Positions 16,816-24,796 of a stretch of DNA of 64,000 nucleotides are shown piece after piece. The DNA lies in contig JAZUAD010000005.1 in assembly GCA_045637825.1 (NCBI GenBank), positions 1 to 64,000 on the forward strand, written 5' to 3'. The translations under genes and the position numbers were made by a program. The DNA comes from Onthoplasma sp045637825. Lineage in GTDB: Bacteria; Bacillota; Clostridia; Christensenellales; UBA1242. A model generated the notes under the pieces. The model ran no database searches. It was not told the DNA's origin and saw only the letters and a list, made by a program, of their open reading frames with translations. Position 1 is the first letter of the stretch. Each line of letters begins with the position of its first letter.

Positions 16816-18474
16816 ATGGAAATTACACCTACTAATTTTATAGAACAAGCAATAGTTAATGATATTAAGGAAGGTAAGGTGTTGGGCGCAATTCAAACTA
16901 GACACCCACCTGAACCAAGCGGATATTTGCACATTGGACACGTGCGAAATATTGTGTTAAATTATGGCACAGCGTTAAAATTTGGCGGTGTGTGTAACTT
17001 GCGTTATGATGACACTAATCCGCTAAAGGAAAAACAAGAATTTGTTGATGCATTACAAGAAGATGTTATATGGTTAGGATATAAATGGGCAAACATTTTT
17101 TATGCAACTGATTATTTTCAACAAAATTATGAAATTGCGGTAAAACTTATTAAGGAAGGCAAGGCGTATGTTTGTGATTTAAGTCCAGAAGAACTATCTA
17201 AAACTCGTGGTACATTAACCGAACCTGGAACTAACAGTCCTTATCGTGACCGTAGTGTTGAGGAAAACCTTGAATTATTTGAACGTATGAAAAATGGTGA
17301 GTTTGAAATGGGAACTCGTTGTTTGCGTGCTAAGATAGATATGGCTGCGTCAAATATCAATATGCGTGACCCTGTTATTTATCGTATTCAATATTTAGAA
17401 CATCAACGTATTGGTCGTAGTTGGAATATTTACCCTACATACGATTTTTCACACCCACTTGATGATGCTCTTGAAGGTGTAACACACTCAATTTGTGGAC
17501 TTGAGTTTGAGGACCATCGCCCACTATATAACTGGGTGGTTGAAAATAGTGGTTTGGCAAATCGTCCACGTCAAATAGAGTACTCAAACCTATTAATAAA
17601 AAACTCTGTATCAGGGAAGCGTAATATTAAAAAATTGGTTGAAGATGGCATTGTTTGTGGTTTTGATGACCCAAGACTATATACTTTGCGAGGACTACGT
17701 CGTCGTGGCGTGTTGCCAGAAAGTTTGATTGATTTTGTTAAGGCAGCAGGTTTTTCTAAATCAACTACAATTTGTGAACGTAGTATGTTGGAATATTTTA
17801 TCCGTAACACCTTAAACGAAAAGGCAATGCGTGTTATGGCTGTGCTTGACCCTATCAAGTTGATAATTACTAACTATAATGGCGAGGAAGATATCGAACT
17901 TGAAGATTATCCTCAAAAGGAAGAAACTACTAAACGTAATTATAAGTTTGGTCGTGAATTATTAATTGAACGTGGCGACTTTGAAGTTACTCCGCCACCT
18001 AAATATCATAGATTGTATGTTGGTAATAGCGTAAGACTAAAAGGTGCTTATGTTATTAAATGTACTGGCTATGATTTGAACGAAGATGGAAGTGTTAAGT
18101 GCGTGTATGCTGAGTACGACCCAGAAACCAAGTCTGGCGGTACTAGCACAGTTAAGGTTAAGGGGACAATTCATTGGCTAAATGAAAAATATGCAACACC
18201 TTGCGAAGTTAGAAACTATGAAAACTTATTGGCGGAAGAAGATGAGGGTTCAACTAACGAACGTGCTATTGTAAATGAGTATAAGATTAATCCAAATTCA
18301 ATCAATGTAATAAAAGCCTTTGTTGAAAGTGGAATAGATTATAACTTAGATGATAGATATCAATTTATCCGTAATGGTTTTTATTGCCTAGACAATAAGG
18401 ATAGTAAGGCGGACGCTTTAGTGTTTAACCGAGTGGTTGACCTAAAAGGTAGTTACAAGCCACAAGCAAATTAA
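16816..18474 (+). CDS. glnS: Glutaminyl-tRNA synthetase
   Basis: Class I synthetase charging tRNA-Gln directly; 552 residues match bacterial GlnRS. PPEPSGYLHIGH at 31-42 gives the HIGH signature. RYDDTNPLKE, the YPTYDFSHPLDDALEGVTHS segment and LRGLRRRGVLPESLIDF identify GlnRS rather than GluRS. The C-terminal two-barrel anticodon-binding region is complete. The KMSKS-type loop reads VSGKRN at 265-270, where E. coli has VMSKRK, so the usual Met-Ser pair is Ser-Gly; the catalytic Lys268 is kept. Direct glutaminylation is not universal in Bacillota, where GatCAB is common. AAGGAG lies upstream. Confidence 0.95.
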   Translation: MEITPTNFIEQAIVNDIKEGKVLGAIQTRHPPEPSGYLHIGHVRNIVLNYGTALKFGGVCNLRYDDTNPLKEKQEFVDALQEDVIWLGYKWANIFYATDYFQQNYEIAVKLIKEGKAYVCDLSPEELSKTRGTLTEPGTNSPYRDRSVEENLELFERMKNGEFEMGTRCLRAKIDMAASNINMRDPVIYRIQYLEHQRIGRSWNIYPTYDFSHPLDDALEGVTHSICGLEFEDHRPLYNWVVENSGLANRPRQIEYSNLLIKNSVSGKRNIKKLVEDGIVCGFDDPRLYTLRGLRRRGVLPESLIDFVKAAGFSKSTTICERSMLEYFIRNTLNEKAMRVMAVLDPIKLIITNYNGEEDIELEDYPQKEETTKRNYKFGRELLIERGDFEVTPPPKYHRLYVGNSVRLKGAYVIKCTGYDLNEDGSVKCVYAEYDPETKSGGTSTVKVKGTIHWLNEKYATPCEVRNYENLLAEEDEGSTNERAIVNEYKINPNSINVIKAFVESGIDYNLDDRYQFIRNGFYCLDNKDSKADALVFNRVVDLKGSYKPQAN

Positions 18475-18496
18475 GGTTGTTTGAAGGAGAAAAGTT

Positions 18497-19015
18497 ATGG
18501 AAATAAAAACTAAATATCGTTCTCGTTATTCTGGGGCTCAATTTGTTTACCTAGACCAAAATATGGAAAAAATTAAAAATCCTAATGATGTATACGCTAT
18601 TTCAACAGCAAGAAATAAATCAGGAATATTTGTTTCTGCCAATATGCAAGATGGTAAAAATTTGCAACTTACAAAACCTATGTCTCAAATTAGCTATCCG
18701 CAAGAACCTATTGTTCCTATATATTTTCTTTTAGGGCGTGATTATTGGACAGATTTTGGCGCAATAGTTAATAGTGTGGCAATTAATAAAAAACATTTGA
18801 CTGGATTAGCTTATATAGACTTAAGTATTAATGATCCTAAATCTAGAAGGGTGGAGGTAACCGCATATTTTGATGATGGTAGAAAATTGGTTTTGATGCG
18901 ACCATTGAAAAAACTTTTCTTTAAAAAGTTTAAATTTGAAATGGAACAAACGTTTGGTATACAATTTGAAGATATAACCGAAGAAGTAAAACAACAAAAT
19001 GAATTAAATCAATAA
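18497..19015 (+). CDS. Unknown protein between glnS and alaS
   Basis: Not recognised. 172 residues, soluble, no signal peptide or Cys motif. Predicted beta-rich, with two strands-and-loop stretches (GAQFVYLDQNMEKIKN, RRVEVTAYFDDGRKLVLMRP) and a basic segment LKKLFFKKFKFE before an acidic C-terminal helix. AAGGAG lies seven bases before the ATG, and the gene sits 22 bases after glnS and 27 before alaS. It is therefore probably co-transcribed with two synthetases; a link to translation is possible but unproven. Confidence 0.7.
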   Translation: MEIKTKYRSRYSGAQFVYLDQNMEKIKNPNDVYAISTARNKSGIFVSANMQDGKNLQLTKPMSQISYPQEPIVPIYFLLGRDYWTDFGAIVNSVAINKKHLTGLAYIDLSINDPKSRRVEVTAYFDDGRKLVLMRPLKKLFFKKFKFEMEQTFGIQFEDITEEVKQQNELNQ

Positions 19016-19042
19016 TTATTGATAAAAAATAAAGGAAAAATT

Positions 19043-20869
19043 ATGAAATTTGATAGTAAAACATTAAGAGAAACTTGGTTAAAGTTTTATGAAAGTAAAG
19101 GTCACGTAAATATTGGTGCGGTGTCATTAATTGGTGATGGAACTACCGGTGTTATGTTTAACGTTGCGGGTATGCAACCACTTATGCCATATTTGCTTGG
19201 CGAAAAGCACCCTAAGGGTACAAGACTTTGTAATATTCAAGGTTGTGTGCGTACTATTGACATCGATAGCGTTGGAGATGAAAGTCACTTTACTTTCTTT
19301 GAAATGATGGGTAACTGGAGTTTGGGCGATTATTTTAAAAAGGAAAAAACCGCTTGGACTTTTGAGTTGTTGACTGAAAAACTTGGTTTTGACAAGGATA
19401 AGATTTGTGCATCAGTATTTGCTGGGGACGAGACCGCACCAAGAGATGAAGAAACTGCAGAGTTATTATTAAATTTAGGTATAAGTAAGGAAAATATTTT
19501 CTTCTTGCCTAAAAAAGATAACTGGTGGGAACTTGAAGGTACAACTGGTACACCTTGTGGACCTGATAACGAGTGGTTCTATCCACGTAACGACAACAAG
19601 TGTAGTGAAAATTGCGATATTACTTGTGATTGTGGTCGTTATGTTGAAATTGGTAACGACGTATATATGCAATATGAAAAAACTGCCGATGGTTACAAGC
19701 CACTAAGCAATAAAAACGTAGATACAGGTTTTGGATTTGAACGTTTACTTATGTTCCTAAACGGACTAACCGATGGTTACAAAATCGACATATTTAAGGG
19801 TGTGATTGCTATACTAGAAAATGCTAGTGGCGTAAAGTATGGCGAAGACGTTGAAAGCACTAAGGATATGCGTATTATTGCTGACCACTTGCGTACTGCA
19901 ACTATGCTTATTGGTGACATTAATGGAATATTGCCTAGCAACGTTGGTGCAGGATATATTTTAAGACGTTTAATGCGTCGTGCAATCCGTTATGCACGTA
20001 AACTTAATGTTGGTGCTGAAAGTTTGCTAGCAATCGTTAAAGAATATATCGAAAATATTTATGGCGAAGCATATCCATTACTAGTTGAAAAAGAAGAGTA
20101 TATTGTTAGTGAAGTAAATAAGGAAATTGAAAAGTTCAACAAAACTATTGAAGCGGGAACTAAGGAATTTGAAAAAGTTGTTAATGGAATTAATCGTAAA
20201 AATCAATTTATGAAGATGACTAATGATAACTATGTGGAAGAAACTGAAATTAGTGGTAAGTCTGCATTTAGATTGTTTGATACTTTTGGTTTCCCACTTG
20301 AAATGACTATTGAAATGGCTACAGAAATCGGTTTTACAGTTGATAAGGCGGGTTATGAGGAGGCGTTTAAGGCGCACCAAGAACTTGCTCGTAGTGTAAG
20401 TGCTGGCGTCTTTAAGGGTGGTCTTGCTGATGATAGTATTGAATGTACGCGTTATCATACCGCAGCACACTTATTACTTGCAGGTCTTCGTAAAATGTTT
20501 GGAGACACTGTTCACCAAAAGGGTAGCAATATCACTCAAGAACGTTTACGTTTTGACGTAAGTTTGGACAGAAAGTTGACCGATGAAGAAGTTGTAGAAC
20601 TTGAAAAGTTTATTAACGATGCAATCAAAGCTGAAATTCCTGTAACTAAGGAAGTTATGCCATTACAACAAGCGTTTGACAGCGGTGCATTGGGCGACTT
20701 TGGTGCTAAATATGGCGACGAGGTTAGCGTGTATACTATTGGAAATGTTTCTAAGGAAATTTGTGGAGGGCCACACGTAACTAACACCAAAGAACTTGGC
20801 ATATTTAAAGTGTCTAAACAAGAGGCAAGTTCAGCTGGCGTACGTAGATTTAAAGCAAAATTAAATTAA
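19043..20869 (+). CDS. alaS: Alanyl-tRNA synthetase, short form without C-Ala domain
   Basis: Class II synthetase, 608 residues from the ATG after AAAGGAA (an upstream in-frame TTG at 19019 lacks a ribosome binding site). The catalytic core runs from TLRETWLKFYESKGHV through NIQGCVRTIDIDSVGDESH and FFEMMGNWSLGDYF. The editing domain keeps all four zinc/editing residues: HTAAH (His472, His476) and CGGPH (Cys574, His578). The usual bacterial enzyme is about 870-880 residues. Here the chain ends right after the editing domain, with no long linker and no C-Ala tRNA-elbow domain, and the beta-barrel before the editing domain is also reduced. There is no frameshift: the reading frame closes cleanly. 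It resembles the short AlaRS known from Patescibacteria. Confidence 0.93.
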   Translation: MKFDSKTLRETWLKFYESKGHVNIGAVSLIGDGTTGVMFNVAGMQPLMPYLLGEKHPKGTRLCNIQGCVRTIDIDSVGDESHFTFFEMMGNWSLGDYFKKEKTAWTFELLTEKLGFDKDKICASVFAGDETAPRDEETAELLLNLGISKENIFFLPKKDNWWELEGTTGTPCGPDNEWFYPRNDNKCSENCDITCDCGRYVEIGNDVYMQYEKTADGYKPLSNKNVDTGFGFERLLMFLNGLTDGYKIDIFKGVIAILENASGVKYGEDVESTKDMRIIADHLRTATMLIGDINGILPSNVGAGYILRRLMRRAIRYARKLNVGAESLLAIVKEYIENIYGEAYPLLVEKEEYIVSEVNKEIEKFNKTIEAGTKEFEKVVNGINRKNQFMKMTNDNYVEETEISGKSAFRLFDTFGFPLEMTIEMATEIGFTVDKAGYEEAFKAHQELARSVSAGVFKGGLADDSIECTRYHTAAHLLLAGLRKMFGDTVHQKGSNITQERLRFDVSLDRKLTDEEVVELEKFINDAIKAEIPVTKEVMPLQQAFDSGALGDFGAKYGDEVSVYTIGNVSKEICGGPHVTNTKELGIFKVSKQEASSAGVRRFKAKLN

Positions 20870-20891
20870 TTATATAAGGGTGGATATAAGT

Positions 20892-21230
20892 ATGAGATAT
20901 GAAATGAGATTAAATAAATTACCTTTTGAGCAAATGGTTGAGGGTAAAAAATCGCTTGAAGTAAGATTAAATGATGCTAAGCGTAAATTAATCGCAAAGG
21001 GCGATGAGATTTTGTTTGTTAATCGTGATAATCCTAATCAAACTATTATTAAAAAGGTTGTCGATTTGCGACTATATAGTTCTTTTGCAGAAATGGCTAA
21101 TAACGAAAATTGTGTGTTGGCTGGTTTTGATAAGGGTTATACTGTTCAAAGCGTGATTTATACATATCATACATATTATGCGCCTGAAGAAGAACAAAAA
21201 TTTGGTGTTCTTGTAATTGAATTAAATTAA
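20892..21230 (+). CDS. ASCH-domain protein
   Basis: 112 residues from the ATG at 20892, seven bases after AAGGGTGG. An in-frame GTG at 20880 overlaps that site and was not chosen. The protein is a single ASCH (PUA-like) domain: MRLNKLPFEQMVEGKKSLEV near 4-23, with EVRLND and DEILFVNR. ASCH domains bind RNA or modified nucleosides, and some hydrolyse N4-acetylcytidine. The position 22 bases after alaS fits an RNA-related role. Exact substrate unknown. Confidence 0.8.
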   Translation: MRYEMRLNKLPFEQMVEGKKSLEVRLNDAKRKLIAKGDEILFVNRDNPNQTIIKKVVDLRLYSSFAEMANNENCVLAGFDKGYTVQSVIYTYHTYYAPEEEQKFGVLVIELN

Positions 21231-21237
21231 AAAATAA

Positions 21238-21265
21238 AACTCTACACAAAATGTAGAGTTTTTTT
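21238..21265. terminator. Bidirectional terminator
   Basis: Perfect 9-bp stem AACTCTACA/TGTAGAGTT (21238-21246 and 21252-21260), loop CAAAA, T5 after it. The minus strand also ends in a T run, serving the convergent ThyX-like gene. Confidence 0.9.
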
Positions 21266-21285
21266 GATGTTCAAAATAAATTTAA

Positions 21286-22461
21286 TTAAATTAATCTTGT
21301 TTCGTTAATGCCTTCCTTAAAGCCACAAGGTCCAGGACATTTATAGTCTGGGAAAGTGCAACGGGCACCCTTTGTATAAAGTGCTAACTCTGCGGCACGT
21401 GGATGGTTTTTTGCACGTAATTCCTTAACATATTTCTTTAAAATCAAGTCTGTTTGTTGTGCTATTTCAAGTTGAGCAAAAGTGCATTTGCGTTCTTTCA
21501 TTTTTTGAATAAACCAGTCAAGACGACCAAACTCATTAATCTTTATCAATAATCCTTGTGGAAAAACTGATGTTTGTTTTTCGCAATCGGTTATCCACTC
21601 TTTAGTTAATTCATCACTACTACGAATAATAGGTGGAACATAAAATTTAGGTTCGTCAAGAAGTGTCATATTATAATCAATAGTTCTGTGACGTTGTGCT
21701 TGGGCAAGTTGGGCAAAAGTGCCTGCATAAGTTACGCTATATACGTCGCCAAAGTATTGTTCTGGTTCAATCATACTACCAATAAGTGATAGTTTGCGAT
21801 TTTTATTAATAACTCCACGCGCAATATCTAAATCTAAATAAGGAGTTTTTTCAATAGAGTTACAAAAGTCTTGCATTGCTGGTTTAAGTGCTTGCATAAA
21901 TGCATTGCTTTCAATGTTGTTAATTTCATTGATAAACATTTGATATAAATAATTAAGTTGTTGATAACTAACGGTGTAAACCATAGAGGTTGGGGTGAAT
22001 ACTGATATTAAATATCTAGCATTTTCTTGTGCTAATTTTTCAATTTTTTGTTCGGTAAATACATTAGGATATTTTTCTTGATAAGTATCACGAATTAAGT
22101 TTTTATAGGTATCCAACCACTTGTCGTATAACTTTTGCTCATTGTTGCTTAACACCATTTTAGTGTATCTTGCAGATTTTTCACTGGTGTTATATGCGCC
22201 CTCATTATTTAAAATCATTGCAAGACCTTTTGGAATGTCTTCTAGTGACAAGGTTATGTAAGGGTGACCAAATACGCTGTGATGTTGCTGTGTTTTGGTG
22301 CGTTGAACACGCTTAAATGTGCGTTCGGTAGGTTCGTTGCGAAGTGCTTCAAAGTTGTCTGGCATATAGCAAACTCCTGCCGCGTGACCACTTAAGATAT
22401 CAAATTCGTTTTGTGGTGCGATATAGCCCTCGTGAGTAGTTGCTTCGATTGAAATTTTCAT
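21286..22461 (-). CDS. ThyX-like protein (FAD-dependent thymidylate synthase family), extended form
   Basis: 391 residues, much longer than classical ThyX (about 220-250). Two ThyX-like regions are visible. The N-terminal half has NTSEKSARY at 91-99 followed by ENARYLISVFTPTSMVYTVS near 146-165, the ThyX 'SxRY' and 'aRxxLP' segments. The C-terminal half has FAQLAQAQRHRTIDYNM near 249-265 with the RHR signature (257-259) and YVPP near 274. The C terminus is Cys-rich (CTFPDYKCPGPCGF). By family it would methylate dUMP with methylene-THF and FADH2. The split of the motifs between halves makes the activity uncertain. AGGAGG gives a strong start. Monocistronic. Confidence 0.7.
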   Translation of the reverse strand: MKISIEATTHEGYIAPQNEFDILSGHAAGVCYMPDNFEALRNEPTERTFKRVQRTKTQQHHSVFGHPYITLSLEDIPKGLAMILNNEGAYNTSEKSARYTKMVLSNNEQKLYDKWLDTYKNLIRDTYQEKYPNVFTEQKIEKLAQENARYLISVFTPTSMVYTVSYQQLNYLYQMFINEINNIESNAFMQALKPAMQDFCNSIEKTPYLDLDIARGVINKNRKLSLIGSMIEPEQYFGDVYSVTYAGTFAQLAQAQRHRTIDYNMTLLDEPKFYVPPIIRSSDELTKEWITDCEKQTSVFPQGLLIKINEFGRLDWFIQKMKERKCTFAQLEIAQQTDLILKKYVKELRAKNHPRAAELALYTKGARCTFPDYKCPGPCGFKEGINETRLI

Positions 22462-22492
22462 AATAGTTCCTCCTAATACTTAAATTGCTAAC

Positions 22493-22520
22493 ATTATAAT
22501 CTAAACTAAAAATTTGTCAA
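22493..22520 (-). promoter_or_regulatory. Promoter of the ThyX-like gene
   Basis: Minus strand: perfect TTGACA (22520-22515), 16-bp spacer, perfect TATAAT (22498-22493). Confidence 0.85.
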
Positions 22521-22569
22521 TATAAAATATAGGTATAAAAAAATAAATTTTAAAAATTTGTAAAAGGGG

Positions 22570-22598
22570 TTTACAAAATAATTTTTATGTGCTATTAT
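22570..22598 (+). promoter_or_regulatory. Promoter of rpsO
   Basis: -35 TTTACA (22570-22575), 17-bp spacer, -10 TATTAT (22593-22598) with a TGTGC extended element. Confidence 0.8.
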
Positions 22599-22606
22599 AT
22601 AGAAGT

Positions 22607-22660
22607 ACCTTGACGTTGTGATGAAAGTTTACTCGATTCTCACAAGGTTATAGGCGAATT
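22607..22660 (+). promoter_or_regulatory. Candidate S15 autoregulatory leader
   Basis: The TCACAAGGT segment (22640-22648) can pair either as TTGTGA:TCACAA with 22616-22621 or as ACCTTG:CAAGGT with 22607-22612. The two stems share bases 22643-22645 and exclude each other. They lie at the 5' end of a leader of about 75 bases before rpsO, and no T run follows. Switching structures of this kind are typical of ribosomal-protein leaders; S15 leaders differ greatly between phyla, so the identity is inferred from position. Confidence 0.45.
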
Positions 22661-22678
22661 TATAAAAGGAGAGTAATT

Positions 22679-22936
22679 ATGATTGATAAGAAAGCGATTA
22701 TTGCTGAATATGGCAAGAACGAAAACGACACAGGTTCTACTGAAGTACAAATTGCACTTTTAACTGCACGTATCAATAACTTGACTGAACACTTAAAGAA
22801 CAACAAGCAAGATAAACACTCTACTCGTGGTCTTCAAATGATGAACAGCCAACGTCGTGCATTGTTAAGATATTTGGAACAAGAAGATATCGAACGTTGT
22901 CGTGCTATTAAGAAGAAATTAGGTCTTCGTGGTTAA
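22679..22936 (+). CDS. rpsO: 30S ribosomal protein S15
   Basis: 85 residues (family 88-89). It has the conserved GSTEVQIALLTARINNLTEH segment at about 19-38, HSTRGLQMMNSQRRALLRYL near 46-65, and a C-terminal KKLGLRG. It binds the 16S rRNA three-way junction early in assembly. AAAGGAGAG lies upstream of the ATG. Monocistronic between its own leader and terminator; pnp, its frequent neighbour, is not adjacent. Confidence 0.97.
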   Translation: MIDKKAIIAEYGKNENDTGSTEVQIALLTARINNLTEHLKNNKQDKHSTRGLQMMNSQRRALLRYLEQEDIERCRAIKKKLGLRG

Positions 22937-22941
22937 TTTTT

Positions 22942-22972
22942 AAAACTTCTCACTGATTGTGGGAAGTTTTTT
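22942..22972 (+). terminator. Terminator of rpsO
   Basis: 12-bp stem (22942-22953 with 22959-22970, one wobble), loop TGATT, T run at the 3' side. Confidence 0.9.
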
Positions 22973-23046
22973 GTTGTAAAAATTTATAATTGATAAAATA
23001 AATTAAATTAATTAACGTAATAGCAGATATATTTTTATACTTTTAA

Positions 23047-23081
23047 TTGAAAATTTTATAATAGTGTGATATAATAACAAT
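23047..23081 (+). promoter_or_regulatory. Leaderless promoter of holB-ricT-trmN6
   Basis: -35 TTGAAA (23047-23052), 17-bp spacer, perfect TATAAT (23070-23075) with TGTGA extended element. The ATG follows after exactly six bases, and no Shine-Dalgarno run exists. Transcription is expected to start at or within a base of the ATG. Confidence 0.8.
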
Positions 23082-24002
23082 ATGTTAAAAGCAATTAAAG
23101 ATACATCTATATTTAATAGCATTAAGCAAGATATTGTAGCTCCAAGTCATGCATATTTGTTTTATGGCGAAGATGAGAGGTTTAATATTGAACTTGCTAG
23201 GGTTTTTATTGCATCAATTTTTTGTGGAAAACCTGCATGCTTTGTTTGTGAGGCATGTAGAAGAATGGAAATAAATAAAAATCCAGATCTATTAATTTTG
23301 GATAAACCTAATTTGCAAGTGGCGGACATAGATGGTTTGATTGATAATGTACAACTAAAACCGATGTTATATAACTATAAGATTGTGTTTATAACTAATG
23401 CTGAAGGAATTAATGAAACTGCACAAAATAAATTGCTTAAAACTTTGGAAGAGCCAAACCCGCAGGTGATATTTGTGTTAACTTGTACAAATCTTGAAAA
23501 ACTTCTACCAACTATCAAAAGTAGATTAAAAAAGCAATATGTGCCAATGATTGATATTGAAATCTTATCTCAAGATATGAAAAATCAAGGAATAGATATA
23601 GACCGATTTATACATTGTGACACAACGCTGACTGATGCGGTTAAATATGCTAATAAAGCGCAAAACGACATATTGAATATTGTGGAAAATTCCATAATTT
23701 TATTAAAAACAAGTGCAGATATTCCAAAAGTTACATCAAGTTTAAAAATTAAAACAGAACAACGTAAAGAATACTTGAATTTGTTAAGCAAAGCGGTTGA
23801 TTGTGCTTTGACGGGAGTTCGTGGAATTTTTAATGATAGTTTTATACAACATTTAAAAGCAACGTTTAATATAAAAATGCTTATAAAAATGTTAAAATTA
23901 ATAGACGAAGCAACTCGAAAATTAAACTCAAATGTTAATTTTAACTATGTAATTGATGAATTATTTTATAACATATTAAAGGAGAAATATTTATGCAAGT
24001 AG
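23082..24002 (+). CDS. holB: DNA polymerase III subunit delta'
   Basis: 306-residue clamp-loader subunit. HAYLFYGED near 23-31 replaces a working Walker A, as expected for the non-ATPase delta' subunit. A zinc module follows (C48-x4-C53-x2-C56-x2-C59), then NKLLKTLEEPNPQVIFVL (sensor/Walker B-equivalent region), and IKSRLKK where the SRC motif lies (Ser-Arg kept, Cys is Leu). The C-terminal 100 residues form the collar helices. The ATG directly follows a -10 hexamer. It overlaps ricT by ten bases, the conserved holB-ricT order of Bacillota. Confidence 0.93.
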   Translation: MLKAIKDTSIFNSIKQDIVAPSHAYLFYGEDERFNIELARVFIASIFCGKPACFVCEACRRMEINKNPDLLILDKPNLQVADIDGLIDNVQLKPMLYNYKIVFITNAEGINETAQNKLLKTLEEPNPQVIFVLTCTNLEKLLPTIKSRLKKQYVPMIDIEILSQDMKNQGIDIDRFIHCDTTLTDAVKYANKAQNDILNIVENSIILLKTSADIPKVTSSLKIKTEQRKEYLNLLSKAVDCALTGVRGIFNDSFIQHLKATFNIKMLIKMLKLIDEATRKLNSNVNFNYVIDELFYNILKEKYLCK

Positions 24003-24796
24003 GATTAATTTTTAATGAAAGTCCTAAAATACTGTATTATACAACTGAGCAAGAATTTGAACGAGGAACTTGTGTTGTTATTAATTCTGCTAGAGGGTTA
24101 GAATTAGGTAAGGTTGTAAAATATAAAGAGGGAGAAGCCCCTGAATCTTTGGATTTTGTTCGTATGGCAACTACTGAAGATGAGAGTTTGGCTAAACAAA
24201 ATATTGAAGATGCGAAAGAATTGATTCCTGTAGTAAAGGAAGAAATTAATGCTTTTAAACTTGATATGAAGTTATGTTCAATAGAATATACTTTGGATAA
24301 GGAAAAGGTTATAATTAATTATACTGCTGAGGGTAGGGTTGACTTTAGAGAAATTGTTAAAAGTTTGGCTAATAAACTAAAGTCTAGAATAGAAATGCAT
24401 CAAATAGGCAGTCGGGACCAAGTGCAACAAATGGGGGCTATAGGATTATGTGGTCGTGTGTGTTGTTGTAAGGCACACTTAAACGATTTTGATAAAGTTG
24501 TTATAAAAATGGCTAAAAATCAAGGATTGTCACTTAATCCGACCAAATTAAATGGAATGTGTGGTAAGTTGTTATGCTGTTTAAAATATGAGGACGATTT
24601 TTATGCCGAGATGTTGGCTAAAATGCCAAAAGTTGGTCAACGAGTTGCAACTCCTGATGGCGAGGGTGAAACTTTGTCTTTGGATATTTTGCACGAACAA
24701 GTAGAGGTTAAATTTGTTAGAGGAGATGAGGTGGAACGAAAAATGTATCCTCTTGCTGAAATTCAATTTTCAAAAATAAGGCGTGACAATGACTAA
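23993..24796 (+). CDS. ricT: PSP1-domain protein RicT (YaaT)
   Basis: 267 residues. It belongs to the PSP1 family and is a member of the RicA-RicF-RicT complex that binds Fe-S clusters and stimulates RNase Y processing, with effects on competence, biofilm and sporulation in Bacillus. Visible signatures are GTCVVINSARGLELGKVV near 26-42, EGRVDFREIVKSLA near 113-126 and the Cys cluster GLCGRVCCCK (Cys153, 157, 158, 159) plus MCGKLLCC (Cys190, 195, 196). AAAGGAG lies inside the end of holB. A partner (RicA or RicF) is not in the window. Confidence 0.93.
   Translation: MQVGLIFNESPKILYYTTEQEFERGTCVVINSARGLELGKVVKYKEGEAPESLDFVRMATTEDESLAKQNIEDAKELIPVVKEEINAFKLDMKLCSIEYTLDKEKVIINYTAEGRVDFREIVKSLANKLKSRIEMHQIGSRDQVQQMGAIGLCGRVCCCKAHLNDFDKVVIKMAKNQGLSLNPTKLNGMCGKLLCCLKYEDDFYAEMLAKMPKVGQRVATPDGEGETLSLDILHEQVEVKFVRGDEVERKMYPLAEIQFSKIRRDND

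Noticed and set aside
19043..20869. alaS as a truncated pseudogene
   Set aside because: The frame ends with a normal stop after a complete editing domain, all catalytic and editing residues are kept, and the gene sits in an operon. A genuine short form is more likely.
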